Notes under the pieces: generated by a model
The model's database searches: none
Seen by the model: only the letters and a program-made list of their open reading frames with translations
Told to the model about the DNA's origin: nothing
Shown: positions 8,001 to 13,924 of the stretch, in pieces
Layout of the letters: each line of letters opens with the position of its first letter
Position numbering within the stretch: the first letter of the stretch is position 1
Program-made: the position numbers and the translations under genes
From: Motiliproteus sp036964625
GTDB taxonomy: Bacteria > Pseudomonadota > Gammaproteobacteria > Pseudomonadales > Balneatricaceae
Assembly (NCBI GenBank): GCA_036964625.1
Contig: JBALTG010000092.1
Span: 1 to 18,466 of the forward strand
Direction: 5' to 3'
DNA length: 18,466 nucleotides

Positions 8001-8495
8001 AACTTCTATAACTTCGAGCTGGTGATCAAAGACCTGCAGGGCAACATCAAGACCAACCTGAGCCAGCGGATCAAGACCGGCTCGGGCGGCGAGCATCAGG
8101 TACCGTTCTACGTTGCCATCGCGGCTGGCCTGGGTGCGACCTACCGGATCAAGCAGGCAGCGGATGGCTCACCACAGGGCGGAATGTGCCTGAGTATGTT
8201 CGACGAGGCGTTCAACAAGCTCGACGCCGAGAATACCCAGACCAGTCTTGGCTTTATGAGTGATCTAGGTCTGCAGACGCTGATCGCCGCGCCTGACGAT
8301 AAATACTCACTGATGGCCGCGACCATGGATACGGTGATCAACGTCTGTCGTGATGGTTCGGTGGTGGATCTGGATGTCGAGTTCCCGACCCGCAAAGGCA
8401 AGGCGTTACTGGACTCGGATAATCCCTATCGGGCTGCGCGTGAGGCCGCGCTGAGTCGGGCGCAGGCGGAGGATGCCGAGGCGGCACGAGTGTAA
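5049..8495 (+). CDS. mksB: SMC-like condensin ATPase MksB / Wadjet JetC-like
   Basis: SMC-type ATPase of a MukB-like condensin, 1148 residues, close to JetC length. Head motifs are intact: Walker A GPNGSGKSS (30-38), ABC signature SGGEHQ (1012-1017), Walker B ending FDEAF (Asp1052, catalytic Glu1053), and D-loop KLDAENTQ. Two long Glu/Gln/Leu-rich coiled coils (about 230-470 and 625-930) flank a globular hinge around 484-620. The complex is expected to extrude DNA loops. In Wadjet (JetABCD) it presents circular plasmids to JetD for cleavage; in MksBEF without JetD it acts in chromosome organisation. GGAG eight bases upstream and the ATGA overlap with mksE support the start. No JetD/MksG gene follows, so a housekeeping MksB role is the simpler reading. 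Confidence 0.9.
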   Translation: MKLLNKIVLVNWYVLGAVEIPIRGNVAIVGPNGSGKSSLLDAIQTVLVGGSKRFLSFNASAGKKSERSLRTYCLGFLDDRSGKKNSAREDSITYLALEFKDQDSGQIDTVGLAISASLASPDEEVEGRFILPNTSVSLDDFTSQTRGGRMPLGWHEVRDALRLRCPLMTLEKRTNRFLKEMMALLSHDGNMPIDEDKFLKNFRNAIKFTPIDSPTRFVREYVLDQKLVQVGDFRKSLEEYRAMEAKTKEVAARIDSLDKVQELCVGVTRNARNALEYEWVVHESRFEASDLKKESIEEKLESEQEKEQSLQVEADRLELELNRLMQELANTRAELNNTDSAGRIKELEFKVDAKQHELKVITDKIQGIYNLLRSTVNFAQHEDSLPGNFVEVVKEAVSLWREGEELLEGSWPQQPMAVDNCLEQMKKQIDGVRLEVARRFEGSVIEISAMRDQLQGQQGAIEQLKQGRAPLKRNTQELMKLLEEYGIESTPLCELTEINDDHWRTAIESFLGNRREALIVDPDKVKDAITLYRRRARHLKGCRIVNTTSSKQWLDRAKKGSLAGYVDCENSHALAYINRTLGGVMAVESEQELLRQERALTPDCMLQTEGSTTSIHEQAPMMGIRQRAQQLQRQDQDFDQLQRKFTQQQQAHKGLDSLKDALIRLTAALTGVQESTYSLANQRQMIDAELDGYRQATADLRNQDDTGMQQQLSQLVEGQKSTQTEHQAVLERLKKLRTSLIKREAHLEVLAAELEEHSAARSLCEERSEFDPETAQDKRDYLEEACSGELERITFDAARKAQNELSLVDKKKNSVRDAVAQYKAHYHAGGESHQQLDNISPDSGHEDLERFVAATVEALRKTELAHYTKKSERARIEAETAFRSDFVAHLNDQIDKIKDLIKELNNHLKRRPFHSEMYSFTMNPNPELKEILKLVETYSRADQANAGGLFDTHLAEDNPHRAALEKIQAVLKDEGESSILQDYRNFYNFELVIKDLQGNIKTNLSQRIKTGSGGEHQVPFYVAIAAGLGATYRIKQAADGSPQGGMCLSMFDEAFNKLDAENTQTSLGFMSDLGLQTLIAAPDDKYSLMAATMDTVINVCRDGSVVDLDVEFPTRKGKALLDSDNPYRAAREAALSRAQAEDAEAARV

Positions 8496-8640
8496 CTATT
8501 AACCCGGCGGGTTAATAGGAGACGCAAGGATGACTCAACATGGGTCGAAGACCCATGCGAGCCACAGAAAATCAAGCAGTTCCACGCAACTGCGGCAGAT
8601 TTTAGGGGCGACGGACAGATAGGTATGGAACCTATTTGTC
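8496..8640 (+). other. cluster of four consecutive inverted repeats after mksB
   Basis: Starting at the base after the mksB stop: CTATTAACCC/GGGTTAATAG (8496-8505, 8509-8518, 10 pairs, loop 3); CATGGGTC/GACCCATG (8539-8546, 8550-8557, 8 pairs, loop 3); GCAGTT/AACTGC (8576-8581, 8588-8593, 6 pairs, loop 6); GACAGATAGGT/ACCTATTTGTC (8614-8624, 8630-8640, 11 pairs with one G-U, loop 5). None is followed by a T tract, so a standard intrinsic terminator is unlikely. The word GGTTAATAG recurs at 8510-8518 and 8646-8654, flanking 127 bases. Confidence 0.75.
8530..8622 (+). CDS. possible 30-residue basic peptide
   Basis: ATG 8530 is preceded by AGGAG (8517-8521, spacing 8) and opens 30 codons to TAG 8620-8622. 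The product is Ser-, His- and Arg-rich (MTQHGSKTHASHRKSSSS at its start) with no recognisable family. It spans two of the four inverted repeats, so the reading frame may be incidental to RNA or DNA structure. If translated it would be the fourth product of the mks operon. Confidence 0.2.
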   Translation: MTQHGSKTHASHRKSSSSTQLRQILGATDR

Positions 8641-8689
8641 CATCAGGTTAATAGCAAGGACAAGTTCGGGGCTGTTCCCGGGGCTGATT

Positions 8690-8764
8690 AAGGATGAAGT
8701 CGTAATGGATGAGGTCGTAATGGATGATGTCTTAATGAAAGATGTCGTAATGGATGATGCATTG
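8690..8764 (+). repeat. 15-bp tandem repeat, five copies, spanning the start of the next gene
   Basis: Five 15-base units begin at 8690, 8705, 8720, 8735 and 8750 (consensus ATGGATGATGTCGTA), with a partial sixth at 8765. Units 2-5 and the partial unit each begin with an in-frame ATG. The first unit begins AAGGA and can act as the ribosome site. Encoded pentapeptides: KDEVV, MDEVV, MDDVL, MKDVV, MDDAL. Confidence 0.95.
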
Positions 8765-10378
8765 ATGGATAAAACCGGCGAAGCCGTCCGGGCCACTCGG
8801 GCCCAATCGCGTTGGATGCTGCTGTATCTGATGTTCACCGCGCTGGTCTGTGGTGGTCTGGTGATGGTGATCGAGGTGCTCGGATCACGGATGATAGGCC
8901 CCTTTTTTGGGGTTAGCCTGTTTGTCTGGACCTCGCTGATTACCGTGGCGTTGATCGCTCTGGCACTGGGCTACGTGATCGGCGGTCAGTTGGCAGACCG
9001 GCACCCCAAGGCGGGGTATCTGTTCGCTATTATCCTGCTGTCGGGGGTGGCGGTATTACTGATTCCGCAGTATAAGCTGGCGGTGCTGGAGTTCTGTGTG
9101 CCGATGGGGATCCGCCTGGGCGCCTTTGTCAGTGCGTCGATTCTGTTCGGTCCCTCGTTGTTCCTGTTGGGTTGTGTATCGCCTTTTCTGGTCAAGCTGG
9201 CGGCGACTGAGATGGACAATATTGGTGCCACGGTGGGTGGTCTCTATGCCCTGTCAACGCTGGGTTCGGTGATCGGCACGGTGCTGACTGGGTTTGTGTT
9301 GATCGCCTATATGGGGGTGAACAGCATCTTTCATCTGACCGGGGTGCTGCTTTGCGTGCTTGGGCTGAGTTACTTTCTGATCTGGCGTCGCCTCTGGTGG
9401 GTGGCACCCTTAGTGATTGGGGTGTTTTTTCTGCCTTCGGTGCAGAGTGGTGAAATGCCATCGGTGGTCGCTGAGGACGGCACCCAGGCGACACTGGTGG
9501 CCAATCACGATAGCCATTACGGCAACCTCAAAGTGGTCGATTACCAGTATCAAGACCGGCATATCCGGGAGATGATGATCGACGGCCTGATTCAGGGTGG
9601 GGTGGATATGACCGACGGTCAATCGATCTACGCCTACCCTTATTTTCTCACCCTGTTGCCGTATGCGCTTAAACCACAGATCGATACCGCGCTGGTGATC
9701 GGCCTGGGTGCCGGAATCGTGCCGCGTTGGTTGGAACAGCGCGGCATTACTACCGATGTGGTGGATATCGATGCGGCAGTGTTCGATTTTGCCGAGCGTT
9801 ATTTCAAGGTCAATATCAGCGGTAAGAAAGTGGCGCAGGATGCGCGTTATTTTTTACAAAACAGCTCTGATCGCTACGATCTGGTGGTGCTGGATGTGTT
9901 CAACGGTGATACCACCCCGGGTCATCTGCTGAGTCTGGAAGCCTTAACCCTGGTCCGGGAGCGCTTGGCCGAGGACGGCATCCTGACCGTCAATCTGGTC
10001 GGTGATCTGCGGGTAAGCACCTATATGACCGCCTCGGTGGTCAGGACCCTGGAACAGGTCTTCGACCAGGTACAGATCTATCCAACGGTGGATCTGGATA
10101 AGACCGGGGGCAATGGCAACCTGGCCTTAATCGCCTACCAGGGGGGCGAGCGTAGTGCTGATCTGACTCGCCTGGAGGGCGTCGATATCAGTCACTATGC
10201 GCGTCAGGAGGTGTTGGCGAATATCGGTAAACGGTTTGAGTTTCCAGCGACGACTCCTGCAATGATATTGACCGACGACTATAACCCCATCGACGTTTTT
10301 GATAGTTCGCTACGCGAAAGCGTGCGTAAAGAGATTCTGGAGACGACCCACTGGGATATTCTGGGCTATTCGGGTTAG
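8705..10378 (+). CDS. membrane protein with C-terminal spermidine-synthase-like domain
   Basis: 557 residues from ATG 8705. After a repeat-encoded acidic N-terminus (1-22), residues 38-247 contain about seven hydrophobic spans (for example 38-58, 71-93, 103-121). Residues 255-530 form a Rossmann methyltransferase-like domain of the spermidine synthase superfamily: SAM-site VIGLGAG (331-337), acidic VVDID (352-356), and LTDDYNPID (522-530). The catalytic DSSDP-type motif of true spermidine synthases is replaced by DVFNGDTTPGH (397-407), so aminopropyl transfer is doubtful. Such fused membrane/SpeE-like proteins are common in bacteria and of unknown substrate. The start is uncertain: AAGGA sits ten bases before ATG 8705, and GAGG sits five bases before ATG 8720. 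It lies 209 bases after mksB, so co-transcription is possible but unproven. Confidence 0.82.
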   Translation: MDEVVMDDVLMKDVVMDDALMDKTGEAVRATRAQSRWMLLYLMFTALVCGGLVMVIEVLGSRMIGPFFGVSLFVWTSLITVALIALALGYVIGGQLADRHPKAGYLFAIILLSGVAVLLIPQYKLAVLEFCVPMGIRLGAFVSASILFGPSLFLLGCVSPFLVKLAATEMDNIGATVGGLYALSTLGSVIGTVLTGFVLIAYMGVNSIFHLTGVLLCVLGLSYFLIWRRLWWVAPLVIGVFFLPSVQSGEMPSVVAEDGTQATLVANHDSHYGNLKVVDYQYQDRHIREMMIDGLIQGGVDMTDGQSIYAYPYFLTLLPYALKPQIDTALVIGLGAGIVPRWLEQRGITTDVVDIDAAVFDFAERYFKVNISGKKVAQDARYFLQNSSDRYDLVVLDVFNGDTTPGHLLSLEALTLVRERLAEDGILTVNLVGDLRVSTYMTASVVRTLEQVFDQVQIYPTVDLDKTGGNGNLALIAYQGGERSADLTRLEGVDISHYARQEVLANIGKRFEFPATTPAMILTDDYNPIDVFDSSLRESVRKEILETTHWDILGYSG

Positions 10379-10845
10379 TTCAGAGCAGGGTCGTAAATCA
10401 GTTTCCTGAGTTACCCATGATCTTTAGCCATTGCAGCGACAAGCGACGCGCATACGCCTGTTTCTTTTGTGGGTCGGTCTGAAATTGCTCCTGCATTTCA
10501 GGCACTTCCTACATATCCCTGTAGGTCGGGTTTCAACCCGACGCATGCGGCACTCTGGTAGGAATAAATACCAATCAACGCATGTATATCGGATTTTGAG
10601 GGGCGGCGAATTCAGGCCCGTTAAGTGCCCGCATTTGACAGCCCGGCCTGCGGCCGTTAGATTAACCGGCAGTTAATAACATCAAGAGAAGGACTGACGT
10701 CCTCGCCAACCTGCCGACCTGGGCAAGGTGGTTACCGGCCCGCGACAGATCGAGCCGGCGATGTGGTCGAAACCGACAACCCAACAGGTGTCCCTCGTTT
10801 CTTCTTTGCATTGTTTATACGTCAGTTCTCAGACTATGAGAACCT
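10379..10845. other. gene-poor convergent region with one REP-like element
   Basis: No convincing gene is seen in these 467 bases. They hold the REP-like element at 10468-10545, a small inverted repeat AGGAC-TGAC-GTCCT (10691-10704), and short open stretches in several frames with frequent stops, which could be decayed coding sequence. Confidence 0.6.
10468..10545 (+). repeat. REP-like composite element, copy A
   Basis: It begins TGTGGGTCGG, contains the core AAATTGCTCCTGCATT, and ends with the near-palindrome GTCGGGTT-TC-AACCCGAC (10525-10542, eight pairs). Related copies lie at 13612 and 13925, about 3 kb away. Such elements are typically non-coding and may be mobilised by REP-associated tyrosine transposases (RAYT), none of which is in this window. 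Confidence 0.85.
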
Positions 10846-10848
10846 GTG

Positions 10849-11178
10849 ATGACACCGCCTATTTCGATTCAACTGCAACGCCCGCCTGCTGCTGAGCCAG
10901 ATCAGCCGCCGCTGCTTCCGCCTGCACGGCATCTTATTCACGCCAGCGGCTGTCCAGTCTATGTGTGGTGGGCGCACGGCAAACGGCAGAACCGGGCAGG
11001 GCGGCACTGGTGCTGCTGGTTCGTGTATCTGGAGTACCGTTTGGCTAATGGCGACAATGCCTATGTGCAGCAGGAGCTAGGGATCGACCGGGTTGGCGAT
11101 CCTGAGTTATGGCAACGGTTGGCCCGGACGCCGCTGCCCGGCGCTAGTTGTGTTGCTCGCAGCCTGTCGGCTAGTTGA
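10849..11178 (+). CDS. unrecognised 109-residue reading frame
   Basis: Open frame from ATG 10849 (a GTG lies directly before it) to TAG 11176-11178. The N-terminal 35 residues are Pro-rich. The middle is Trp/Tyr-rich (YVWWAHGKRQNRAGRHWCCW), and the C-terminal half (LANGDNAYVQQELGIDRVGD) looks protein-like. No family is recognised and the ribosome site is weak. It lies in a gene-poor stretch near a REP-like repeat and points towards the EamA permease gene. It could be a small lineage-specific protein or a fragment of a decayed gene. Confidence 0.35.
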   Translation: MTPPISIQLQRPPAAEPDQPPLLPPARHLIHASGCPVYVWWAHGKRQNRAGRHWCCWFVYLEYRLANGDNAYVQQELGIDRVGDPELWQRLARTPLPGASCVARSLSAS

Positions 11179-11205
11179 TTGGGCGTTGAGAAGTGCCGGG
11201 CTGCG

Positions 11206-12120
11206 CTATTTAGAAGCGAGGTTACGAGCTCCGGCTGTCGCCTGGCTACGGCGCTCCTGAACCAGGTCGAGAATCGAATGCAAGACCAGGGTGCTGATCA
11301 CTATCGCGCCGCCAAGTAGTGCGTACTGGCCGGGATCTTCGTCGAGCACCCACCAGACCAGAAAGGGCGCGCAGACAGTCTCTAGCATCATCAGCATCGC
11401 GACTTCCGGTGCAGGCAGGTAGCGCGGTCCCTGGCTGATCAACATAAAGGCAAAAGGTATGATCACCAGTCCCATGGCTGCGACGGCTAGCAGGTTGGCG
11501 TTAGCGAGAGACAGGGATATCGAGGTCAGCGTGGCGCATAGCAGCGCGAACAGGGTTGCGCCGATGTAGCCGAGTCCCAAGGCAGGCCAGATCTGCTGTT
11601 GGGGTACGGTGGCCAGCAACGAGAACTCTATCCCCATCAATATTGCTGTCATCAGGGCCAGAAGATTTCCGGTCTGGCTACCGTTGCCAAAATTGTCACT
11701 GACCAATATGCCCACGCCGAACAGGCAGCACAGAATCGCCAGCCAGGTTCGCAGAGGCAGCTGTTGCTGGCGAAAGAGACGATCGTAGAAGGCTGAAAAC
11801 ATCGGTGCCAGTGCCAGAATGATCAGGGTGTTGGCGACACTGGTGTGCATCAGGCTGAGCACAAAGCCGATGCTGGCTACGGCGATGATAGCGGTCAGAA
11901 CCCAGCTGGTTGGGCTGATCTTTAGCACTGTCAGCGGGTGTTGCTGGCGTCGTGACAGTAGCAGCCAGATCAGTATAACCACGCCGGCGAGCAGGTTGCG
12001 CCAGAATACCGCGTTCCAGCTTTCCAGGCCGGACAACCGCAGTGCCAAAGCATCGGGTATCAGCAAGGCGACGCCAGAGAGGGTGATAACAAGGCCTTTG
12101 CCGCGTTGGGAGAGTTGCAC
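11206..12120 (-). CDS. EamA/DMT-family permease
   Basis: Inner-membrane transporter of the drug/metabolite transporter (EamA) family, 304 residues with about ten hydrophobic helices in two homologous halves. Typical segments: FWRNLLAGVVILIWLLL after helix 1, SVANTLIILALAPMFSAF closing the first half, and APEVAMLMMLETVCAPFLVW in the second (the conserved Glu of the family is in MLETV). The start is GTG 12118-12120, with AGGA nine bases upstream. The substrate cannot be assigned; members export amino acids, metabolites or drugs. It is divergent from the Cys-rich protein gene at 12332, and the shared 211-base region holds a 10-bp tandem repeat and an FNR-like site. Confidence 0.88.
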   Translation of the reverse strand: MQLSQRGKGLVITLSGVALLIPDALALRLSGLESWNAVFWRNLLAGVVILIWLLLSRRQQHPLTVLKISPTSWVLTAIIAVASIGFVLSLMHTSVANTLIILALAPMFSAFYDRLFRQQQLPLRTWLAILCCLFGVGILVSDNFGNGSQTGNLLALMTAILMGIEFSLLATVPQQQIWPALGLGYIGATLFALLCATLTSISLSLANANLLAVAAMGLVIIPFAFMLISQGPRYLPAPEVAMLMMLETVCAPFLVWWVLDEDPGQYALLGGAIVISTLVLHSILDLVQERRSQATAGARNLASK

Positions 12121-12160
12121 TACGGGGTATCCTGCAAGATGTTGGATGGATTTGAGGTGC

Positions 12161-12190
12161 TGTGTGGTGTTGTGTGGTGCTGTGTGGTGA
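12161..12190. repeat. 10-bp tandem repeat, three copies
   Basis: TGTGTGGTG plus one variable base occurs three times in perfect 10-base register (12161, 12171, 12181), 41 bases upstream of the permease start. The period equals about one DNA helical turn. Confidence 0.85.
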
Positions 12191-12262
12191 TGAGAGATGC
12201 TGATAGTGCGGCCAGTGGAGTGCGAAGTCCAGTTGTGAGTACGGTAGTTTATTTAACCTTTG

Positions 12263-12276
12263 GTGATATATATCAA
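12263..12276. promoter_or_regulatory. FNR/ANR-like site
   Basis: GTGATATATATCAA matches the FNR/ANR consensus TTGAT-N4-ATCAA at 9 of 10 specified bases. It lies 56 bases before the ATG of the Cys-rich mini-protein and about 143 bases from the divergent permease start, so it could control either. A possible -10 (TAAACT, 12292-12297) follows. Confidence 0.5.
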
Positions 12277-12331
12277 TATGCATAGATCGGTTAAACTGGA
12301 TGCCGTGTGATTTACAAGTTCTGGAGCCTGT

Positions 12332-12505
12332 ATGGCAGAGTTGCTGGAAAAACCGGAGCGTCCCAAGGGGCATGAGTGCTGTGGCGGGGGTTGCTGCCCC
12401 TGTATCTGGGATCACTACTACAATGCGTTAGGTCGCTGGGAAGATCAGCAGGAGCAGCTAGAATTCCAGCAGCAAGAGTCGCAAGCGGTTGGCGTTCAGT
12501 CTTAG
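12332..12505 (+). CDS. small Cys-rich oxidoreductase-like domain protein
   Basis: 57 residues, beginning at ATG 12332 with GGAG five bases upstream and ending TAG 12503-12505. The core P-x(2)-P...CCGGGCCPCIWDHYYNAL (Cys16, 17, 21, 22, 24) matches the short oxidoreductase-like domain (Oxidored-like, PF09791/OXLD1 type), recognised by the CCGxxCxxCxWD pattern. The Cys cluster suggests metal or redox chemistry, but the function is not known. The last 20 residues are Gln/Glu-rich. An FNR-like site upstream would fit oxygen- or redox-responsive expression (inference). It is convergent with the outer-membrane barrel gene, with a strong hairpin between them. Confidence 0.78.
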   Translation: MAELLEKPERPKGHECCGGGCCPCIWDHYYNALGRWEDQQEQLEFQQQESQAVGVQS

Positions 12506-12615
12506 GCCAGCTTAGCGTCTACTCGTTCGATCTGGGTGCTAGTGCTAGTGCTGAGGTGGTGACAAGCTGATTGTAGTGAGGCGTCAGTGCTGAGGCGTTT
12601 GCAGGGGGTTGGTTT

Positions 12616-12641
12616 GACCTGATCCGGGGCCGGATCAGGTC
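12616..12641. terminator. probable bidirectional terminator hairpin
   Basis: GACCTGATCCGG (12616-12627) and CCGGATCAGGTC (12630-12641) form a perfect 12-pair stem around GG. It sits between two convergent genes (ends at 12505 and 12665). T tracts are weak on both sides, so it may be a less efficient or factor-assisted terminator. Confidence 0.65.
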
Positions 12642-12664
12642 TTGGCGAAACCGGGTGTCAGGTG

Positions 12665-13408
12665 CTAGAAACGCACCTCTAAGCCTGCATAAGAACCGCT
12701 GAAGTCGAGGTTGGCGTAGACGTTGTCCAAATCATCAGTATCGATCACCAGCGCCCGATAGCCGACACTCAGGGTCAGATCCATCGGCAGGGTTTCGATC
12801 AGGGTGTACTTGATTGCGGCGCGGGCATCGTAAAATTTGTTATCGCTGTAGCCGATATAGGAACCCTCTGCCCAGACGCTCAGAGGCAGGCCGGGGATGC
12901 CCACTTCGGCTGAAGCGTAGGCCATAGGGATCCAGCCACTGGCGTGTTCTGTTTCGCTGCTATCGGCATCGCTAGCTTTCAGGTCGAGATCGATATGCTT
13001 GGCGTTGATGCCGAAATCGAAGCTGGCTATGTCCAGATCCAGCAGTTCCCAGTAGATGATCACATCGGTTTGTTGCAGCTCGATGCTTGAATTCACGGAG
13101 GTGGTAAAGTTTTCGTCGTTAAGTCTAAAGGAGCTGGTGGTTTGGCCCTCTGTATCGATCGAGTCCCGACGCAGCTTGACGTTAGGGATCAGTGGAATGG
13201 GGTGTTCAAAGCCGACGTAAAATCCAGCGGCGGTTTCGTTGTTGAGATTAAAGGCCGCGGAGCTCTGTTCGCTGTCGCCAAAGGCGCCGGTGGGATCATC
13301 GACCCGCCAGCCTTCGACACCCGCGTAGATGCTTAAAAAATCTGCACTGGCGAGCTGGGGGGCCAGTAGCGCCGCCGCCAAGGTGATTCCGGTTAGAGTG
13401 TTACGCAT
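12665..13408 (-). CDS. outer-membrane beta-barrel protein (TIGR04219-like)
   Basis: 247-residue precursor. The signal peptide runs from MRNTLTGITLAAALLAPQLA to ASA, with cleavage predicted after residue 22, just before DFLSIYAG. The mature part alternates amphipathic strands with Gly/Asp/Asn-rich turns and ends EVRF, the aromatic C-terminus recognised by the BAM complex. Length and layout fit the TIGR04219 family of small outer-membrane barrels; its role is unknown. ATG 13408 has GGAAG upstream; the alternative ATG at 13423 lacks a ribosome site and would put acidic residues before the signal peptide. Confidence 0.8.
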   Translation of the reverse strand: MRNTLTGITLAAALLAPQLASADFLSIYAGVEGWRVDDPTGAFGDSEQSSAAFNLNNETAAGFYVGFEHPIPLIPNVKLRRDSIDTEGQTTSSFRLNDENFTTSVNSSIELQQTDVIIYWELLDLDIASFDFGINAKHIDLDLKASDADSSETEHASGWIPMAYASAEVGIPGLPLSVWAEGSYIGYSDNKFYDARAAIKYTLIETLPMDLTLSVGYRALVIDTDDLDNVYANLDFSGSYAGLEVRF

Positions 13409-13611
13409 TGCAGCTTCTTCCATTCAATAAATGATGGCGCAAGTGTAGAGCAACTGTCGCGGTTTTAGGAGCCTGAATGCGAGCTCCTATGACTAAGATC
13501 AACGATCTACTGTTGCCAGTCTAGATGTGGCCGTGAGCAGGGAACAGCATGATCAGCTGAAGCCCGGCTTTGTGGTCAATATTGATGTGTGTGGCGGAAT
13601 TCTGGGGTTTA

Positions 13612-13683
13612 TGCGGGTCGGAAATTGCTCCTGCATTGAAGACACTTCCCACTATCACTGTGGGTCGGAATTCATTCCGACAG
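13612..13683 (+). repeat. REP-like composite element, copy B1
   Basis: It begins TGCGGGTCGG, carries the core AAATTGCTCCTGCATT, and ends with GTCGGAAT-TC-ATTCCGAC (13664-13681, eight pairs). Confidence 0.85.
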
Positions 13684-13756
13684 AATCACCAGGCGGCCGC
13701 CTAAGACGGGCTGAACACCAATCCACGAAGCCCGATACATAAGGCTTGTTGGTTTA

Positions 13757-13780
13757 TGTGGGTCGGAATTCATTCCGACA
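13757..13780 (+). repeat. REP-like half element, copy B2
   Basis: TGTGGGTCGG followed by the palindrome GTCGGAAT-TC-ATTCCGAC (13762-13779), without the core. The preceding 10 bases (TGTTGGTTTA) are shared with the flank of the copy at 13925. Confidence 0.8.
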
Positions 13781-13878
13781 GAACCCCTACAAGCGACCAC
13801 CTATGTCGGGATGCTACACCCACAAAATATGCCATTTTTGCATGGATTGGTCGCTATATCGACCCGGGTGCCACCTAT

Positions 13879-13896
13879 GTCAGGCTGAAGCCCGAC
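13879..13896 (-). repeat. REP-like half element in reverse orientation
   Basis: On the minus strand this reads GTCGGGCT-TC-AGCCTGAC, followed outward by the same flanking sequence types as the other copies (plus-strand CCCACAAAA on its right). A more degenerate reverse copy lies at 13805-13823. Confidence 0.65.
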
Positions 13897-13924
13897 CCAC
13901 AAAAGAAGCGGGCCTGTTGGTTTA

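Noticed and set aside
8510..8654. Nine-base direct repeat as target-site duplication of a small transposon
   Set aside because: The 127 bases between the repeats lack terminal inverted repeats and a 9-base repeat can arise by chance over this distance; kept only as part of the hairpin-cluster finding.
8705..10378. Calling this gene speE (spermidine synthase)
   Set aside because: The membrane half and the changed catalytic motif make true spermidine synthase activity doubtful, so no gene symbol was given.
8496..10378. Search for a jetD/MksG gene after mksB
   Set aside because: No frame in this interval shows DUF3322/toprim features; the downstream gene is a membrane protein with a spermidine-synthase-like domain.
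10431..10676. 81-codon frame in the convergent region
   Set aside because: Most of it is translation of the REP-like element A; no ribosome site of note.
11696..12415. Minus-strand frame of 239 codons overlapping the permease start and the Cys-rich gene
   Set aside because: Out of frame with the permease, rich in Thr/His/Pro/Arg, and covers the intergenic repeat; it is a shadow.
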